Assembly: GCA_013213905.1 (NCBI GenBank)
Contig: JABSSQ010000001.1
Location: 1-54,979, forward strand
Direction: 5' to 3'
DNA length: 54,979 nucleotides
DNA from: Verrucomicrobiales bacterium
GTDB lineage: Bacteria; Verrucomicrobiota; Verrucomicrobiia; Verrucomicrobiales; DEV007
Made by a program: the position numbers and the translations under genes. Below the pieces are notes generated by a model. The model ran no database searches. It had not been told where the DNA came from and saw only the letters and a list, made by a program, of their open reading frames with translations. This document shows positions 1 to 8,008 of this stretch, piece by piece (position 1 is the first letter of the stretch; the number at the start of each line of letters is the position of its first letter).

Positions 1-81
1 AAGTCAGCCAAGTCAGCCAAGTCAGCCAAGTCAGCCAAGTCAGCCAAGTCAGCCAAGTCAGCCAAGTCAGCCAAGTCAGCC
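1..81. repeat. Nine tandem copies of a 9-bp unit
   Basis: The unit AAGTCAGCC is repeated nine times without a mismatch and touches the window edge, so the full array may be longer. On the minus strand the unit reads GGC TGA CTT, and the stop codon (76-78) plus the last glycine of the deacetylase gene lie inside the copy nearest that gene. On the plus strand the repeat is open in all three frames (Lys-Ser-Ala, Ser-Gln-Pro or Val-Ser-Gln repeats), so it could also be the end of a converging gene outside the window. There are no spacers, so it is not a CRISPR array. Confidence 0.95.
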
Positions 82-894
82 ATTGCCGTCCATCGCAATA
101 AGCTGCGTAACAGTAACGAACTGATAGCCCTTTGCGAGGAGCTGGTCGACGGCCGAAGGAATCGCGTCGATGGTCGGAGCGTGAATGTCGTGAACCAGGA
201 GGATGCCGCCGGGTGAAGCTCCTTTGACGAGGCGGGAAGTTACAACAGAAGGGCCGGGCTTCTTCCAGTCTTCGGGATCGACCGACCACATGATGGAAGG
301 GTATCCAAACTCTTCGCGGATCCATTTCTTTTGCGAAGAAGTAATTGCCCCATAGGGAGGGCGCATGGTGCGTGGAGCGACTCCGGTCGTTGCGACAATG
401 GACTCATGGGCGTCGGTGAGTTCCTTTCTCACGCCGGCGGCCGACATTTTGGCGAGGTTGCCGTGGGTCACGGTGTGGTTGCCGATCTCGTGACCCTCAG
501 CAATGATGCGGCGCATGATTTCGGGATAGGCCCGTGCATTCGTTGCTACGACGTAGAAGGTCGCTTTGACGTTTCGCTTCTTAAGAATGTCGAGAAGGCG
601 GGGCGTGTGGGACGGGTGAGGGCCGTCGTCGAAAGTGAGGGCAATAAAGGGAAGGCTGGTATCGACCTTGTAATAGGAGTCTTTCGTGCCGATTGAGGCG
701 GGAAGGTTCTGACTTCCAGCTTTGTTCCAGGATGGAGAGTCGAGGCCGGCGGTGTTTCGAGCAGGGTTGTCAGCCGACGCGAGGGGGTTGTCACTTCCTT
801 TCTTTAAACCGGACGGAGTTTTACAGCCGACGAAAGCGACCCCGGCGACTATCAGGATCAAAGCGAGACAGGTTTGTGATCTGGAAACTTTCAA
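76..894 (-). CDS. Polysaccharide deacetylase (CE4/NodB family) lipoprotein
   Basis: A 272-residue protein expected to remove N- or O-acetyl groups from a cell-wall or surface polysaccharide outside the cytoplasm. Residues 1-23 form a lipoprotein signal ending FVG-Cys24. The NodB domain spans about 80-270 and has all the usual motifs: TFDDGP (87-92, metal and catalytic aspartates), HTVTH (140-144, metal histidines), RPPYG (178-182), a DPEDW segment (206-210) and LVHD (233-236). Residues 25-75 are a low-complexity linker. The start is TTG at 894; no in-frame ATG lies between it and an upstream stop, and it gives a complete signal peptide. The stop codon is embedded in the 9-bp repeat array. The natural substrate cannot be told from the sequence. 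Confidence 0.92.
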   Translation of the reverse strand: MKVSRSQTCLALILIVAGVAFVGCKTPSGLKKGSDNPLASADNPARNTAGLDSPSWNKAGSQNLPASIGTKDSYYKVDTSLPFIALTFDDGPHPSHTPRLLDILKKRNVKATFYVVATNARAYPEIMRRIIAEGHEIGNHTVTHGNLAKMSAAGVRKELTDAHESIVATTGVAPRTMRPPYGAITSSQKKWIREEFGYPSIMWSVDPEDWKKPGPSVVTSRLVKGASPGGILLVHDIHAPTIDAIPSAVDQLLAKGYQFVTVTQLIAMDGNG

Positions 895-952
895 CGGATT
901 CGCCGGGTTATGGAGGGGGAAAACCTAAATCTAAGAAGTTTTTAAATTTTTT

Positions 953-967
953 GCAAATCAGATTTGC
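953..967. repeat. 15-bp palindrome between mtnP and the deacetylase
   Basis: GCAAATC and GATTTGC flank a single A in the AT-rich 81-bp gap downstream of mtnP and upstream of the deacetylase. Read along the minus strand it is followed by A-rich rather than T-rich sequence, so it is not a typical intrinsic terminator. It could be an operator or a 3'-end stem-loop. Confidence 0.4.
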
Positions 968-975
968 GAAAATTC

Positions 976-1860
976 TTAATTATTAATAAATCTTGAGAGA
1001 ATGGGTCGGAGTGACTCTGTTGTATCTGTCGGCCAGATTTCCGGAGCGGTAAAGAGCGCGTTGTCGAGAGCCGCATGCTCGGGCCAGTCCGGATTAGTCG
1101 GGATTTTCGGAATCACCACCTGGAGAATCTCTCGCGCAGTTGCTGCATTCGCCTGGACGTGCTCGATCACAGAGTGGGCGGTAACAGCGTCTTCCTCGAC
1201 TTTCCAGCAATCGTAGTCAGTGATCATGGCTAAAGTGGCGAGGGCGATTTCGGCTTCCCGAGCCAGTTTGGCCTCGGGAAGGTTGGTCATTCCGATGAGG
1301 TCGAAGCCGAGTTTGCGGTTGGTCTCTGATTCTGCCCTCGTGGAAAAAGCGGGGCCGTCCATGTTCACATAGGTGCCGCCGTTGTGAACGGTTTTCCCGA
1401 GTTCGCCTGCAGTTTCGTGGAGCATTTCTCTGAGTTGGGTTGAGATCGGATCTCCGAATTCAATATGGGCTACGATTCCCTTTCCAAAGAAGGTGTGCTC
1501 GGTGCGGCGGCTGGTGCGGTCAAAGAACTGATCGGGTAGAACAATATCGCGGGGATGGTATTCTTCGCGAAGTGAGCCCACGGCGGTAACGGCAATGATC
1601 CATCGGACGTTGAGGGAGCGAAGCGCCCAGATGTTGGCTCGATGATTCAGTTCCGAGGGGAGGATTCGATGTCCTCTGCCGTGGCGGGGGAGGAAGCAGA
1701 CTCGGCGACCGTCGATGCGCCCGGAGATGATGGCGTCTGATGGTTCCCCGAAAGGAGTTTCAACTGCGATTTCCTCGATATCGGTGAGCCCTTCCAGTTC
1801 ATAGAGGCCCGAGCCGCCGATGACACCGATGGCAGTGTCGGGGTGAGAATCTTCAGTCAT
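976..1860 (-). CDS. mtnP: S-methyl-5'-thioadenosine phosphorylase
   Basis: A 294-residue cytosolic enzyme that cleaves methylthioadenosine with phosphate to adenine and methylthioribose-1-phosphate, part of methionine salvage. It has the N-terminal phosphate-binding loop IGVIGGSGLY (11-20), the RHGRGHRILPSE segment (59-70), the MDGPAFSTRAE substrate loop (167-177) and the MTNLPEAKLAREAE stretch (191-204) that separates MTA phosphorylases from purine nucleoside phosphorylases. The length is normal for the family and the start is ATG. It lies upstream of the deacetylase on the same strand with an 81-bp gap; no other methionine-salvage gene is near. A related deoxyadenosine or inosine activity cannot be excluded. 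Confidence 0.93.
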   Translation of the reverse strand: MTEDSHPDTAIGVIGGSGLYELEGLTDIEEIAVETPFGEPSDAIISGRIDGRRVCFLPRHGRGHRILPSELNHRANIWALRSLNVRWIIAVTAVGSLREEYHPRDIVLPDQFFDRTSRRTEHTFFGKGIVAHIEFGDPISTQLREMLHETAGELGKTVHNGGTYVNMDGPAFSTRAESETNRKLGFDLIGMTNLPEAKLAREAEIALATLAMITDYDCWKVEEDAVTAHSVIEHVQANAATAREILQVVIPKIPTNPDWPEHAALDNALFTAPEIWPTDTTESLRPILSRFINN

Positions 1861-1988
1861 AGGGCGCGAATTTACGAAGAGTACGAGGTTTGTCCAAGCG
1901 GCAAATGAGTCGGTTCTTACTGGTAAAGGTTGAGTGAAGCTATTAGAATGACTTGAAATTTAAGAATTACTAATTAAATATTTTTAAA

Positions 1989-2969
1989 ATGTTTGGTCGC
2001 TATTTAGTTTCAGTGCTCCTGATCGCCTTGGGGATTGCTTCCCCATGGCTGGTGAAGGATTGGCTGGAGTGGCGGTCCGAAGGAGGGGAGAAGAGCGGAA
2101 TCTATCAAAAGCTTTCGGATTTCCCTCAGGCGTGGAGGGCCCGGTTTCAGAGAGAGTTGGAGCCTGAAACTACCGTGGCGGTAGCTGAGCACACCTCGGC
2201 AGAGGTCGACCCGTATCCCCTTGCTGAGCGGACCATGCGATTCTTTGAGGGGTTTCTACCTTCGAGAGACAGCGAATCCGTGGGATTGCCTTCTGATCCC
2301 GTGGTAGATTCTGCTGAATCCAGACTGGCCCGGGTGGCAGCGAAGGAGGCGCTGGTCAGGGCTGATGAAGCCCTCGCCGCGTTGCAGCTTTCCGTGGGGG
2401 ATCCCGTATTCCTGAGGCTGTTTAAGGAGGAAAATGAACTGGAGGTCTGGATGCGCGGTGAAGGGGATTCTCACTATACGCTATATAAAGTGTATCGTCT
2501 GCAGGGGTGGTCCGGGAAGTTGGGCCCAAAACTGAAAGAGGGAGATCGCCAGGTTCCCGAAGGCTTTTACTATGTCAGCGTTTCCCGTTTGAGGCCCGAG
2601 ACCCGTCATTTCCTCGGCGTGGATCTAGGTTTTCCCAATAAGTATGACACCTATCATGGCCGAACCGGGAGTGGGTTGATGATCCATGGTGGGAAAAATG
2701 ACACCGGAGCTTTTGTCCTCTCTCCCGGAGACATGAATGAAGTCTACGCCTTGTCTGACGCCGCGCTTCAATCCGGGCAACGGCTTTTCAGAGTGAACGT
2801 TTTTCCTTTTCGGATGACCGACAAGAGGATGGAGCAGGAGTGGAAGAAGCAGCCGGAATGGATCGATTTCTGGGTGAATCTGAAAGAAGGTTATGACTTT
2901 TTTGAAAACGCTAATTTCCCACCGGATGTGTCGGTGAATGCTGGAGAATATGCCTTTCGATTCCCGTGA
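1989..2969 (+). CDS. L,D-transpeptidase-like (YafK-type) protein lacking the catalytic cysteine
   Basis: A 326-residue protein with an N-terminal hydrophobic anchor or signal (about 4-25) and a C-terminal YkuD/YafK-like domain (about 135-300). The diagnostic stretch MIHGGKNDTGAF keeps the His-Gly of the active site. In catalytic YafK-type enzymes the following Gly is joined to the nucleophilic Cys; here that position is Ala (codon GCT), and the other family cysteine is also absent. Cross-link-forming activity is therefore doubtful, and the protein may instead bind peptidoglycan or be a pseudoenzyme. The start ATG follows an AT-rich leader with no Shine-Dalgarno. It is divergent from mtnP. The family call comes from motif and layout only. 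Confidence 0.7.
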   Translation: MFGRYLVSVLLIALGIASPWLVKDWLEWRSEGGEKSGIYQKLSDFPQAWRARFQRELEPETTVAVAEHTSAEVDPYPLAERTMRFFEGFLPSRDSESVGLPSDPVVDSAESRLARVAAKEALVRADEALAALQLSVGDPVFLRLFKEENELEVWMRGEGDSHYTLYKVYRLQGWSGKLGPKLKEGDRQVPEGFYYVSVSRLRPETRHFLGVDLGFPNKYDTYHGRTGSGLMIHGGKNDTGAFVLSPGDMNEVYALSDAALQSGQRLFRVNVFPFRMTDKRMEQEWKKQPEWIDFWVNLKEGYDFFENANFPPDVSVNAGEYAFRFP

Positions 2970-3126
2970 CCTTAAATTTTAGGTTTTCGGCGTTTTTTTC
3001 TTCACGAGCCTGATCAATTTCTCTAGGTTCCGTCCACACCGGTGTGGGAACCTCCGAGTTCCGACTGGTTCATGCTGCGCAGACAGTAAGAATTTACCGA
3101 GAACCTCCTTAACCAGCATATCAGTT
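2970..3126. other. 157-bp intergenic region with a 27-nt palindromic stem
   Basis: The gap between the transpeptidase-like gene and the first pilus ATPase carries a strong inverted repeat. GGTTC (3026-3030) pairs with GAACC (3048-3052) and, after a 3-nt bulge, CCACA (3034-3038) pairs with TGTGG (3043-3047) around CCGG. No T-tract follows, so it looks more like an operator or leader structure for the pilus genes than a terminator. A weaker AT-rich inverted repeat at 2969-2984, directly after the stop codon, is the only terminator-like element. No confident promoter was found. Confidence 0.45.
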
Positions 3127-4806
3127 TTGTACGCGAACGAATCCTACCTCCTTGAACTGTTGCAGGAGGCGCATCTGTTCGATGCCGCCGCTCTGGAAGA
3201 CGTAAATCACAAAAAGAAGTCCACGGAATCGACCCTTGAGGCCCTGATTTCGCTGAACATCGTCACGGATGAAAACGTGGCCGAGGTTTTGGCGAACAAT
3301 GCAGGGATGGAATATGTCGATCTCCAGAAGATGGAAATCGATCCGTCAGTGGCTTCTCATATTTCCGGTGAGCAGGCACTTCGTTTCAAAATCGTTCCCA
3401 TCGCTGAGTCGCATGGTTCTCTGGTGATCGCGGTTAGCGATCCTCTCGATTTCGACACGCTTGATTCAGCGCGTCACATTCTTTCCGTCGAGCCTGAGTT
3501 TGTGGTGGCCTCGGATTCTGCGATCAAGCAGCGCCAGTTGGATTTCTATGCGTCCGAACTTGATTCGGATCAGATTCAAAAACTCGATGGCGAAGCGATC
3601 GCGGTGACAGAGGGCGGAGAAGGTGAAGGTGGCGACGCTCCCATCATTAAGATGGTGTATCAGATCCTCCAGGAAGCCTATCAAAATAAGGCTTCTGATA
3701 TTCACATCGAGCCGACAGAGGAAGAGTTGAGGATCCGCTACCGGATTGACGGAGCTCTCCACAAAGTTCAGAGCCACCCGTTGCGCCTGCTTCCCTCAGT
3801 GGTCAGCCGAATTAAGATCATGACCGGCACCATGGCGATCGCCGAGAAGCGCGTGCCGCAGGATGGTCGAATCCAGGCGAAGTTCGGCAGTGGCGATCTC
3901 GACCTTCGTGTCTCTACGGTTCCGACCAGTTGTGGCGAGAGTATCGTCATGCGTATTCTTGATCGCAGCTCTCTCTCGATTGGTCTGCCGCAGTTGGGAT
4001 TCTTCAGCGATGACGAGCAGAACTTTAACAACCTGATTCGCCTGCCGGACGGAATTATCCTGGTGACGGGTCCTACGGGTTCCGGTAAGACGACGACTCT
4101 CTACGCTTGTTTGAATGCCATTAACAAGTCAGACCGAAAAATCATCACGGTTGAAGATCCGGTCGAATACCTGCTTTCCGGTATTAACCAGGTCCAGGTG
4201 AAGGAAGACATCGGGATGACGTTCGCGGCAGCGCTGCGAGCCATCCTTCGACAGGCGCCGAACATCATCATGATTGGTGAGATTCGTGACCTTGAGACTG
4301 CTTCCATTGCGATTAACGCAAGTCTCACCGGCCACCTGGTTTTCAGTACCCTGCACACGAATGACGCACCTTCAGCCGTGGCTCGTATGGCTGATATTGG
4401 CGTTAAGAAATTCCTCATTGCGAGTGCGGTTCGCTCCATCATGGCGCAACGCCTGATTCGTAAGATTTGTCCTGACTGCATTACGGCAGGGGAAATTACC
4501 GAAAAAGAAATTCGAGCTCTTCGCCTGACTCAGGAGCAGTTGGACAAGGCAGAAATTAAACAAGGCTCAGGCTGTCGGACGTGCCGCATGACTGGGCACA
4601 AGGGACGGATGGGTCTCTTTGAGATTTTCAATATTACCGAAGAGGTTCGTCTCCTGATCAATGGAGATGAATCGAGTTCTCAATTGCGCAAGCGCGCAAG
4701 GGAGTTGGGGATGCGAACCCTCCGGGAGGATGGTGTGCGGAAAGTGCTGGCAGGAACCACGACACCTTCGGAAGTGATTCGTGTGACCATGGCGGATGCG
4801 GATTAA
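3127..4806 (+). CDS. pilB: PilB/GspE-type secretion ATPase (first of two)
   Basis: A 559-residue cytoplasmic AAA-type ATPase that powers assembly of type IV pili or a type II secretion pseudopilus. An MshEN-type N-terminal domain (about 1-150) precedes the ATPase core with Walker A GPTGSGKT (315-322), the Asp box EDPVEY (343-348), Walker B ending at Glu385 and the His box around His403. A zinc tetracysteine (C448, C451, C483, C486) follows, as in PilB and GspE and unlike PilT. The start is TTG with no Shine-Dalgarno; the next in-frame Met is about 60 residues in and would remove conserved sequence. It is followed after 36 bp by a paralogue. PilB versus GspE cannot be decided here. Confidence 0.92.
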   Translation: MYANESYLLELLQEAHLFDAAALEDVNHKKKSTESTLEALISLNIVTDENVAEVLANNAGMEYVDLQKMEIDPSVASHISGEQALRFKIVPIAESHGSLVIAVSDPLDFDTLDSARHILSVEPEFVVASDSAIKQRQLDFYASELDSDQIQKLDGEAIAVTEGGEGEGGDAPIIKMVYQILQEAYQNKASDIHIEPTEEELRIRYRIDGALHKVQSHPLRLLPSVVSRIKIMTGTMAIAEKRVPQDGRIQAKFGSGDLDLRVSTVPTSCGESIVMRILDRSSLSIGLPQLGFFSDDEQNFNNLIRLPDGIILVTGPTGSGKTTTLYACLNAINKSDRKIITVEDPVEYLLSGINQVQVKEDIGMTFAAALRAILRQAPNIIMIGEIRDLETASIAINASLTGHLVFSTLHTNDAPSAVARMADIGVKKFLIASAVRSIMAQRLIRKICPDCITAGEITEKEIRALRLTQEQLDKAEIKQGSGCRTCRMTGHKGRMGLFEIFNITEEVRLLINGDESSSQLRKRARELGMRTLREDGVRKVLAGTTTPSEVIRVTMADAD

Positions 4807-4842
4807 TCCCTGAACAGGAGAACGTTTAACGGAAGTTTTTAT

Positions 4843-6549
4843 ATGACGGTTGAAAGTGTAATCGATCTTTTGATCTCCCGGGGGTTGATTGATGACTCCC
4901 AGAGAAGTGACTACATCACTGCAGGTCACGAGAGTGGGGTGGATATCACCCAGGCAGTGGAGCAAATGGGCATCATTCAGCGTGACCAGTTGTTCCAGTT
5001 GGTGGCCCAGGATATTGGCGGTGAGTATTATGATCTCAGTGATTTTGAGCCTGCTCAGCAGGTGTTGATGGCTGTTCCGGCGGGAACGGCAAAGCTTTAC
5101 CAGGCAATCCCGATTCAGTTTCTCGATGGTGGCCTCCAGGTGGCGATCGCCAATCCGCTCGACCCACAGAATCTGGAGGAGTTGGGGTTCTCTCTCAACC
5201 AGACCATCGTCCCGGCGGTTGCTCCTCCGGAGCAGATCTCCGAATTGATCGAGCGCCTCTACTACGGTGGAGGTGCTGGTGGTGGCGAAGAGGGTGGTGG
5301 AGCCGGCTCCGGAGGTGGTGAGAGTGATGCTCTCGCGGCGATTCGTGCAGAGGTGGCAGCTATTTCCGAAGAGGATCTCGAAGAGGAATCCAACTCGGCG
5401 CCTATCATTCGCTACGTTGACCTGGTGCTCTACCAGGCGATCAAAGAGAAAGCGTCGGATATTCACTTCGAGCCGTTCGAGGATGACTTCAAGATTCGTT
5501 ACCGTGTCGACGGTGCGCTCTATGAAATGGCGCCGCCGCCTCAGCACTTGAAGGCCGCGATCATCTCCCGTATTAAGGTGATGTCAGGATTAAATATCGC
5601 CGAGACTCGTCTTCCTCAGGATGGACGAATCACTAAGGAGATTAATGATAAGCCGGTTGATATGCGAGTATCGACACTGCCGACAGCATTTGGTGAGAGT
5701 GTCGTATTGCGTGTTTTGGATCGATCTAACGTTAATCTCGATTTGGAGACTCTGAACCTTGAGCCTGAAGTCTACGAATACGTCACGGACACGATTGATA
5801 AACCAAACGGCATCTTTATTTGCACGGGCCCAACGGGTGCCGGAAAGACCACAACCTTGTATGCCTGCCTTCGCAGGATTAATACCGAAGACTCCAAATT
5901 GCTCACGGCTGAGGATCCGGTCGAGTATGACATGGACGGTATTATGCAAGTGCCGGTCAATGAGACCATTGGTCTTACGTTCGGGCGAGTGCTGCGAGCT
6001 TTCCTGCGTCAGGATCCGGATAAAATCCTGGTAGGTGAGATGCGTGACCTTGAGACGGCTCAGATTGCGATTCAGGCATCGCTTACCGGGCACCTGGTGC
6101 TCTCTACTCTCCACACCAACGATGCGCCGGGTGCTGTGACTCGTCTCGTTGATATGGGATGTGAGCCCTTCCTTGTTGCGGCAACGCTTGAAGGTGTGTT
6201 AGGGCAGCGTCTCTTGCGACGGATTTGCCCGGACTGCAAGGTGGCTTACAATCCGACGGCAGCGGTTCTTGCGCAGCTCGGATTGACCGAAGCTGATACA
6301 GGTGGCCGTGAGTTCTACACGGGCCAGGGGTGCGATGCCTGTAACGACACCGGCTACCGTGGACGACAGGGTTTGTTCGAGCTTCTCGATATGACCGATC
6401 CGATTCGCGAGCTCGTATCCCAGCGGGCTGCTACGGTGGTGCTGAAACAAAAAGCTCAGGAGCTTGGAATGAAGACGCTCAGGGAAGATGGCCTGAGAAA
6501 TATATTTGGAGGAATCACGACAATCGAAGAGGTGCTGAAATACACCTGA
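4843..6549 (+). CDS. pilB: PilB/GspE-type secretion ATPase (second of two)
   Basis: A 568-residue paralogue of the preceding ATPase with the same plan: MshEN-type N-domain (1-135), ATPase core with Walker A GPTGAGKT (329-336), EDPVEY, a Walker B ending VGEMRD and the TLHTND His box, then zinc cysteines C462, C465, C497 and C500. It differs by a Gly/Glu-rich flexible linker (about 142-165) between the N-domain and the core, absent from its neighbour. The start is ATG at 4843. All catalytic motifs are intact in both copies, so neither looks like a decayed duplicate; they may form mixed hexamers or serve different machines that share the downstream PilC. Confidence 0.92.
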   Translation: MTVESVIDLLISRGLIDDSQRSDYITAGHESGVDITQAVEQMGIIQRDQLFQLVAQDIGGEYYDLSDFEPAQQVLMAVPAGTAKLYQAIPIQFLDGGLQVAIANPLDPQNLEELGFSLNQTIVPAVAPPEQISELIERLYYGGGAGGGEEGGGAGSGGGESDALAAIRAEVAAISEEDLEEESNSAPIIRYVDLVLYQAIKEKASDIHFEPFEDDFKIRYRVDGALYEMAPPPQHLKAAIISRIKVMSGLNIAETRLPQDGRITKEINDKPVDMRVSTLPTAFGESVVLRVLDRSNVNLDLETLNLEPEVYEYVTDTIDKPNGIFICTGPTGAGKTTTLYACLRRINTEDSKLLTAEDPVEYDMDGIMQVPVNETIGLTFGRVLRAFLRQDPDKILVGEMRDLETAQIAIQASLTGHLVLSTLHTNDAPGAVTRLVDMGCEPFLVAATLEGVLGQRLLRRICPDCKVAYNPTAAVLAQLGLTEADTGGREFYTGQGCDACNDTGYRGRQGLFELLDMTDPIRELVSQRAATVVLKQKAQELGMKTLREDGLRNIFGGITTIEEVLKYT

Positions 6550-6648
6550 TGATGTTAGGCGTGGTTGTTTTCCATCGACACTGAGGTGGGTGAATCGCTA
6601 CGTTGAAAAAAGAGAATTTCACGAACGTAAACTGCATAAGAAAGATAT

Positions 6649-7923
6649 ATGGCGAACTTTGAATACATTGCCCTGGATGCAAAGGGGGAAGAAACGACCG
6701 GATCGATTTCGGCAAGCAATGAGGCGGATGCCATTGCCCAGCTTCGTAAGGGCGGGCTTTATCCGACTCAGGTAGCTCCGGCCGGTAAGGGAGGAGTGTC
6801 CGGCACGGCGAAGCGTCGTGCGAAGAAGGGGGCAAAGGCAAAGGGCAAGGCAGGAACCGGAGTCGGTGGTCGCGTTAAGGGTAAGGTTCTGATGATCTTT
6901 ACCCGTCAGCTGGCGACTCTGGTTGACTCTGGTCTTCCGCTGCTCCGCGGACTCTCCGTGCTGGGTAAGCAGGAGAAGAACAAGGTGATGGCTGGCACTA
7001 TCAATCACCTTGCTGACTCCGTCGCAGGTGGTTCGACTTTCTCTGAGAGTCTCGGCCAGCACCCTCGAATCTTTGATAAGCTCTACGTCAACATGGTGAA
7101 AGCCGGTGAGCTTGGCGGTGTGCTTGAACTCGTATTGATTCGTCTGGCTGAGTACCAGGAGAAAGCACAGAAGCTCAAGAACCGCATCGTTTCGGCGATG
7201 GTTTATCCGATCATCGTGATCGTGATCGCGATTGCGATCTTGATCTTCCTCATGGCGGTGATCGTTCCCCGTTTTGAGCGTATCTTCGCTGAAATGCTTG
7301 GCGACAAGCCGTTACCCAAGATTACCCAGGTGGTGATTGCGATCAGCCGGTTTGTGCAGGATAACCTCTTGATTGTTGTCGTTGGGGGCGGCGTATTGTA
7401 TGCAGGCTGGAAGTTATTCGCGATGACCAAAGGAGGGCGTCGCATAATCGATCGATGGAAGCTTTACATACCAGTCTTTGGTCCGGTTGCATTGAAGGGG
7501 GCTATCTCCCGATTCACGCGTACCCTCGGAACCCTCGTCACCAGTGGTGTGCCGATTCTTCAGGCGCTCAACATCACTCGTGACACTGCCGGTAACGTGG
7601 TGGTTGCTGAGGCGATCGACAAGGTGCACGAGGCGGTTCGCGAAGGTGAGTCTGTCGTCGCGCCGCTCGAAGCGAGTAAGATTTTCCCTCCCATGGTGAT
7701 CAGTATGGTCGACGTGGGTGAAGAAACCGGTCAGTTGCCGGATATGCTTCTGAAAATCGCTGACGTGTATGATGACGAGGTCGACAACGCCGTCGATGCG
7801 ATGACTTCCATGATTGAGCCGATCATGATCGTTTTCCTGGCCGCTATTGTCGGAACGATCGTTGTGGCTCTGTTCATGCCGATGATTACGATCATCACCG
7901 AGATGAACAACGCCGCAGGCTAA
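6649..7923 (+). CDS. pilC: PilC/GspF inner-membrane platform protein
   Basis: A 424-residue polytopic protein that couples the ATPase to pilin polymerisation at the inner membrane. After a short N-terminal region and an unusual Lys/Gly-rich linker (about residues 45-80), two T2SSF domains follow. Hydrophobic segments lie near 184-208, 240-262 and 388-415, the usual PilC/GspF arrangement. The ATG at 6649 lies 99 bp after the second ATPase. Gene order ATPase-ATPase-PilC-pseudopilin supports one machine, with the remaining components (prepilin peptidase, secretin, PilM-Q or Gsp genes) outside this window. Confidence 0.93.
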   Translation: MANFEYIALDAKGEETTGSISASNEADAIAQLRKGGLYPTQVAPAGKGGVSGTAKRRAKKGAKAKGKAGTGVGGRVKGKVLMIFTRQLATLVDSGLPLLRGLSVLGKQEKNKVMAGTINHLADSVAGGSTFSESLGQHPRIFDKLYVNMVKAGELGGVLELVLIRLAEYQEKAQKLKNRIVSAMVYPIIVIVIAIAILIFLMAVIVPRFERIFAEMLGDKPLPKITQVVIAISRFVQDNLLIVVVGGGVLYAGWKLFAMTKGGRRIIDRWKLYIPVFGPVALKGAISRFTRTLGTLVTSGVPILQALNITRDTAGNVVVAEAIDKVHEAVREGESVVAPLEASKIFPPMVISMVDVGEETGQLPDMLLKIADVYDDEVDNAVDAMTSMIEPIMIVFLAAIVGTIVVALFMPMITIITEMNNAAG

Positions 7924-7971
7924 TAGTAGAAAAAAGAGCGAACAACAGGCTGTGTTGATATTTACAATGTA

Positions 7972-8001
7972 TTGACACGGCTCGGTGTCGCCTGATACGA
8001 T
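7972..8001 (+). promoter_or_regulatory. Candidate promoter for the pseudopilin gene
   Basis: A perfect TTGACA (7972-7977) is followed at 18 bp by TACGAT (7996-8001). A TG dinucleotide at 7993-7994 gives an extended -10. Transcription would begin close to 8008-8009, essentially at the ATG of the pseudopilin gene, so the message could be leaderless. This is a sequence match only. Confidence 0.5.
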
Positions 8002-8008
8002 TCTAACT

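Noticed and set aside
1-81. Possible CRISPR array
   Set aside because: The repeated unit is only 9 bp and contiguous, with no spacers or cas genes.
953-967. Intrinsic terminator for mtnP
   Set aside because: Along the minus strand the stem is followed by A-rich sequence instead of a T-tract.
4567-5547. 326-codon open frame on the minus strand
   Set aside because: It overlaps the tandem pilus ATPase genes, whose motifs are unmistakable; it has no recognisable domain and arises from codon bias.
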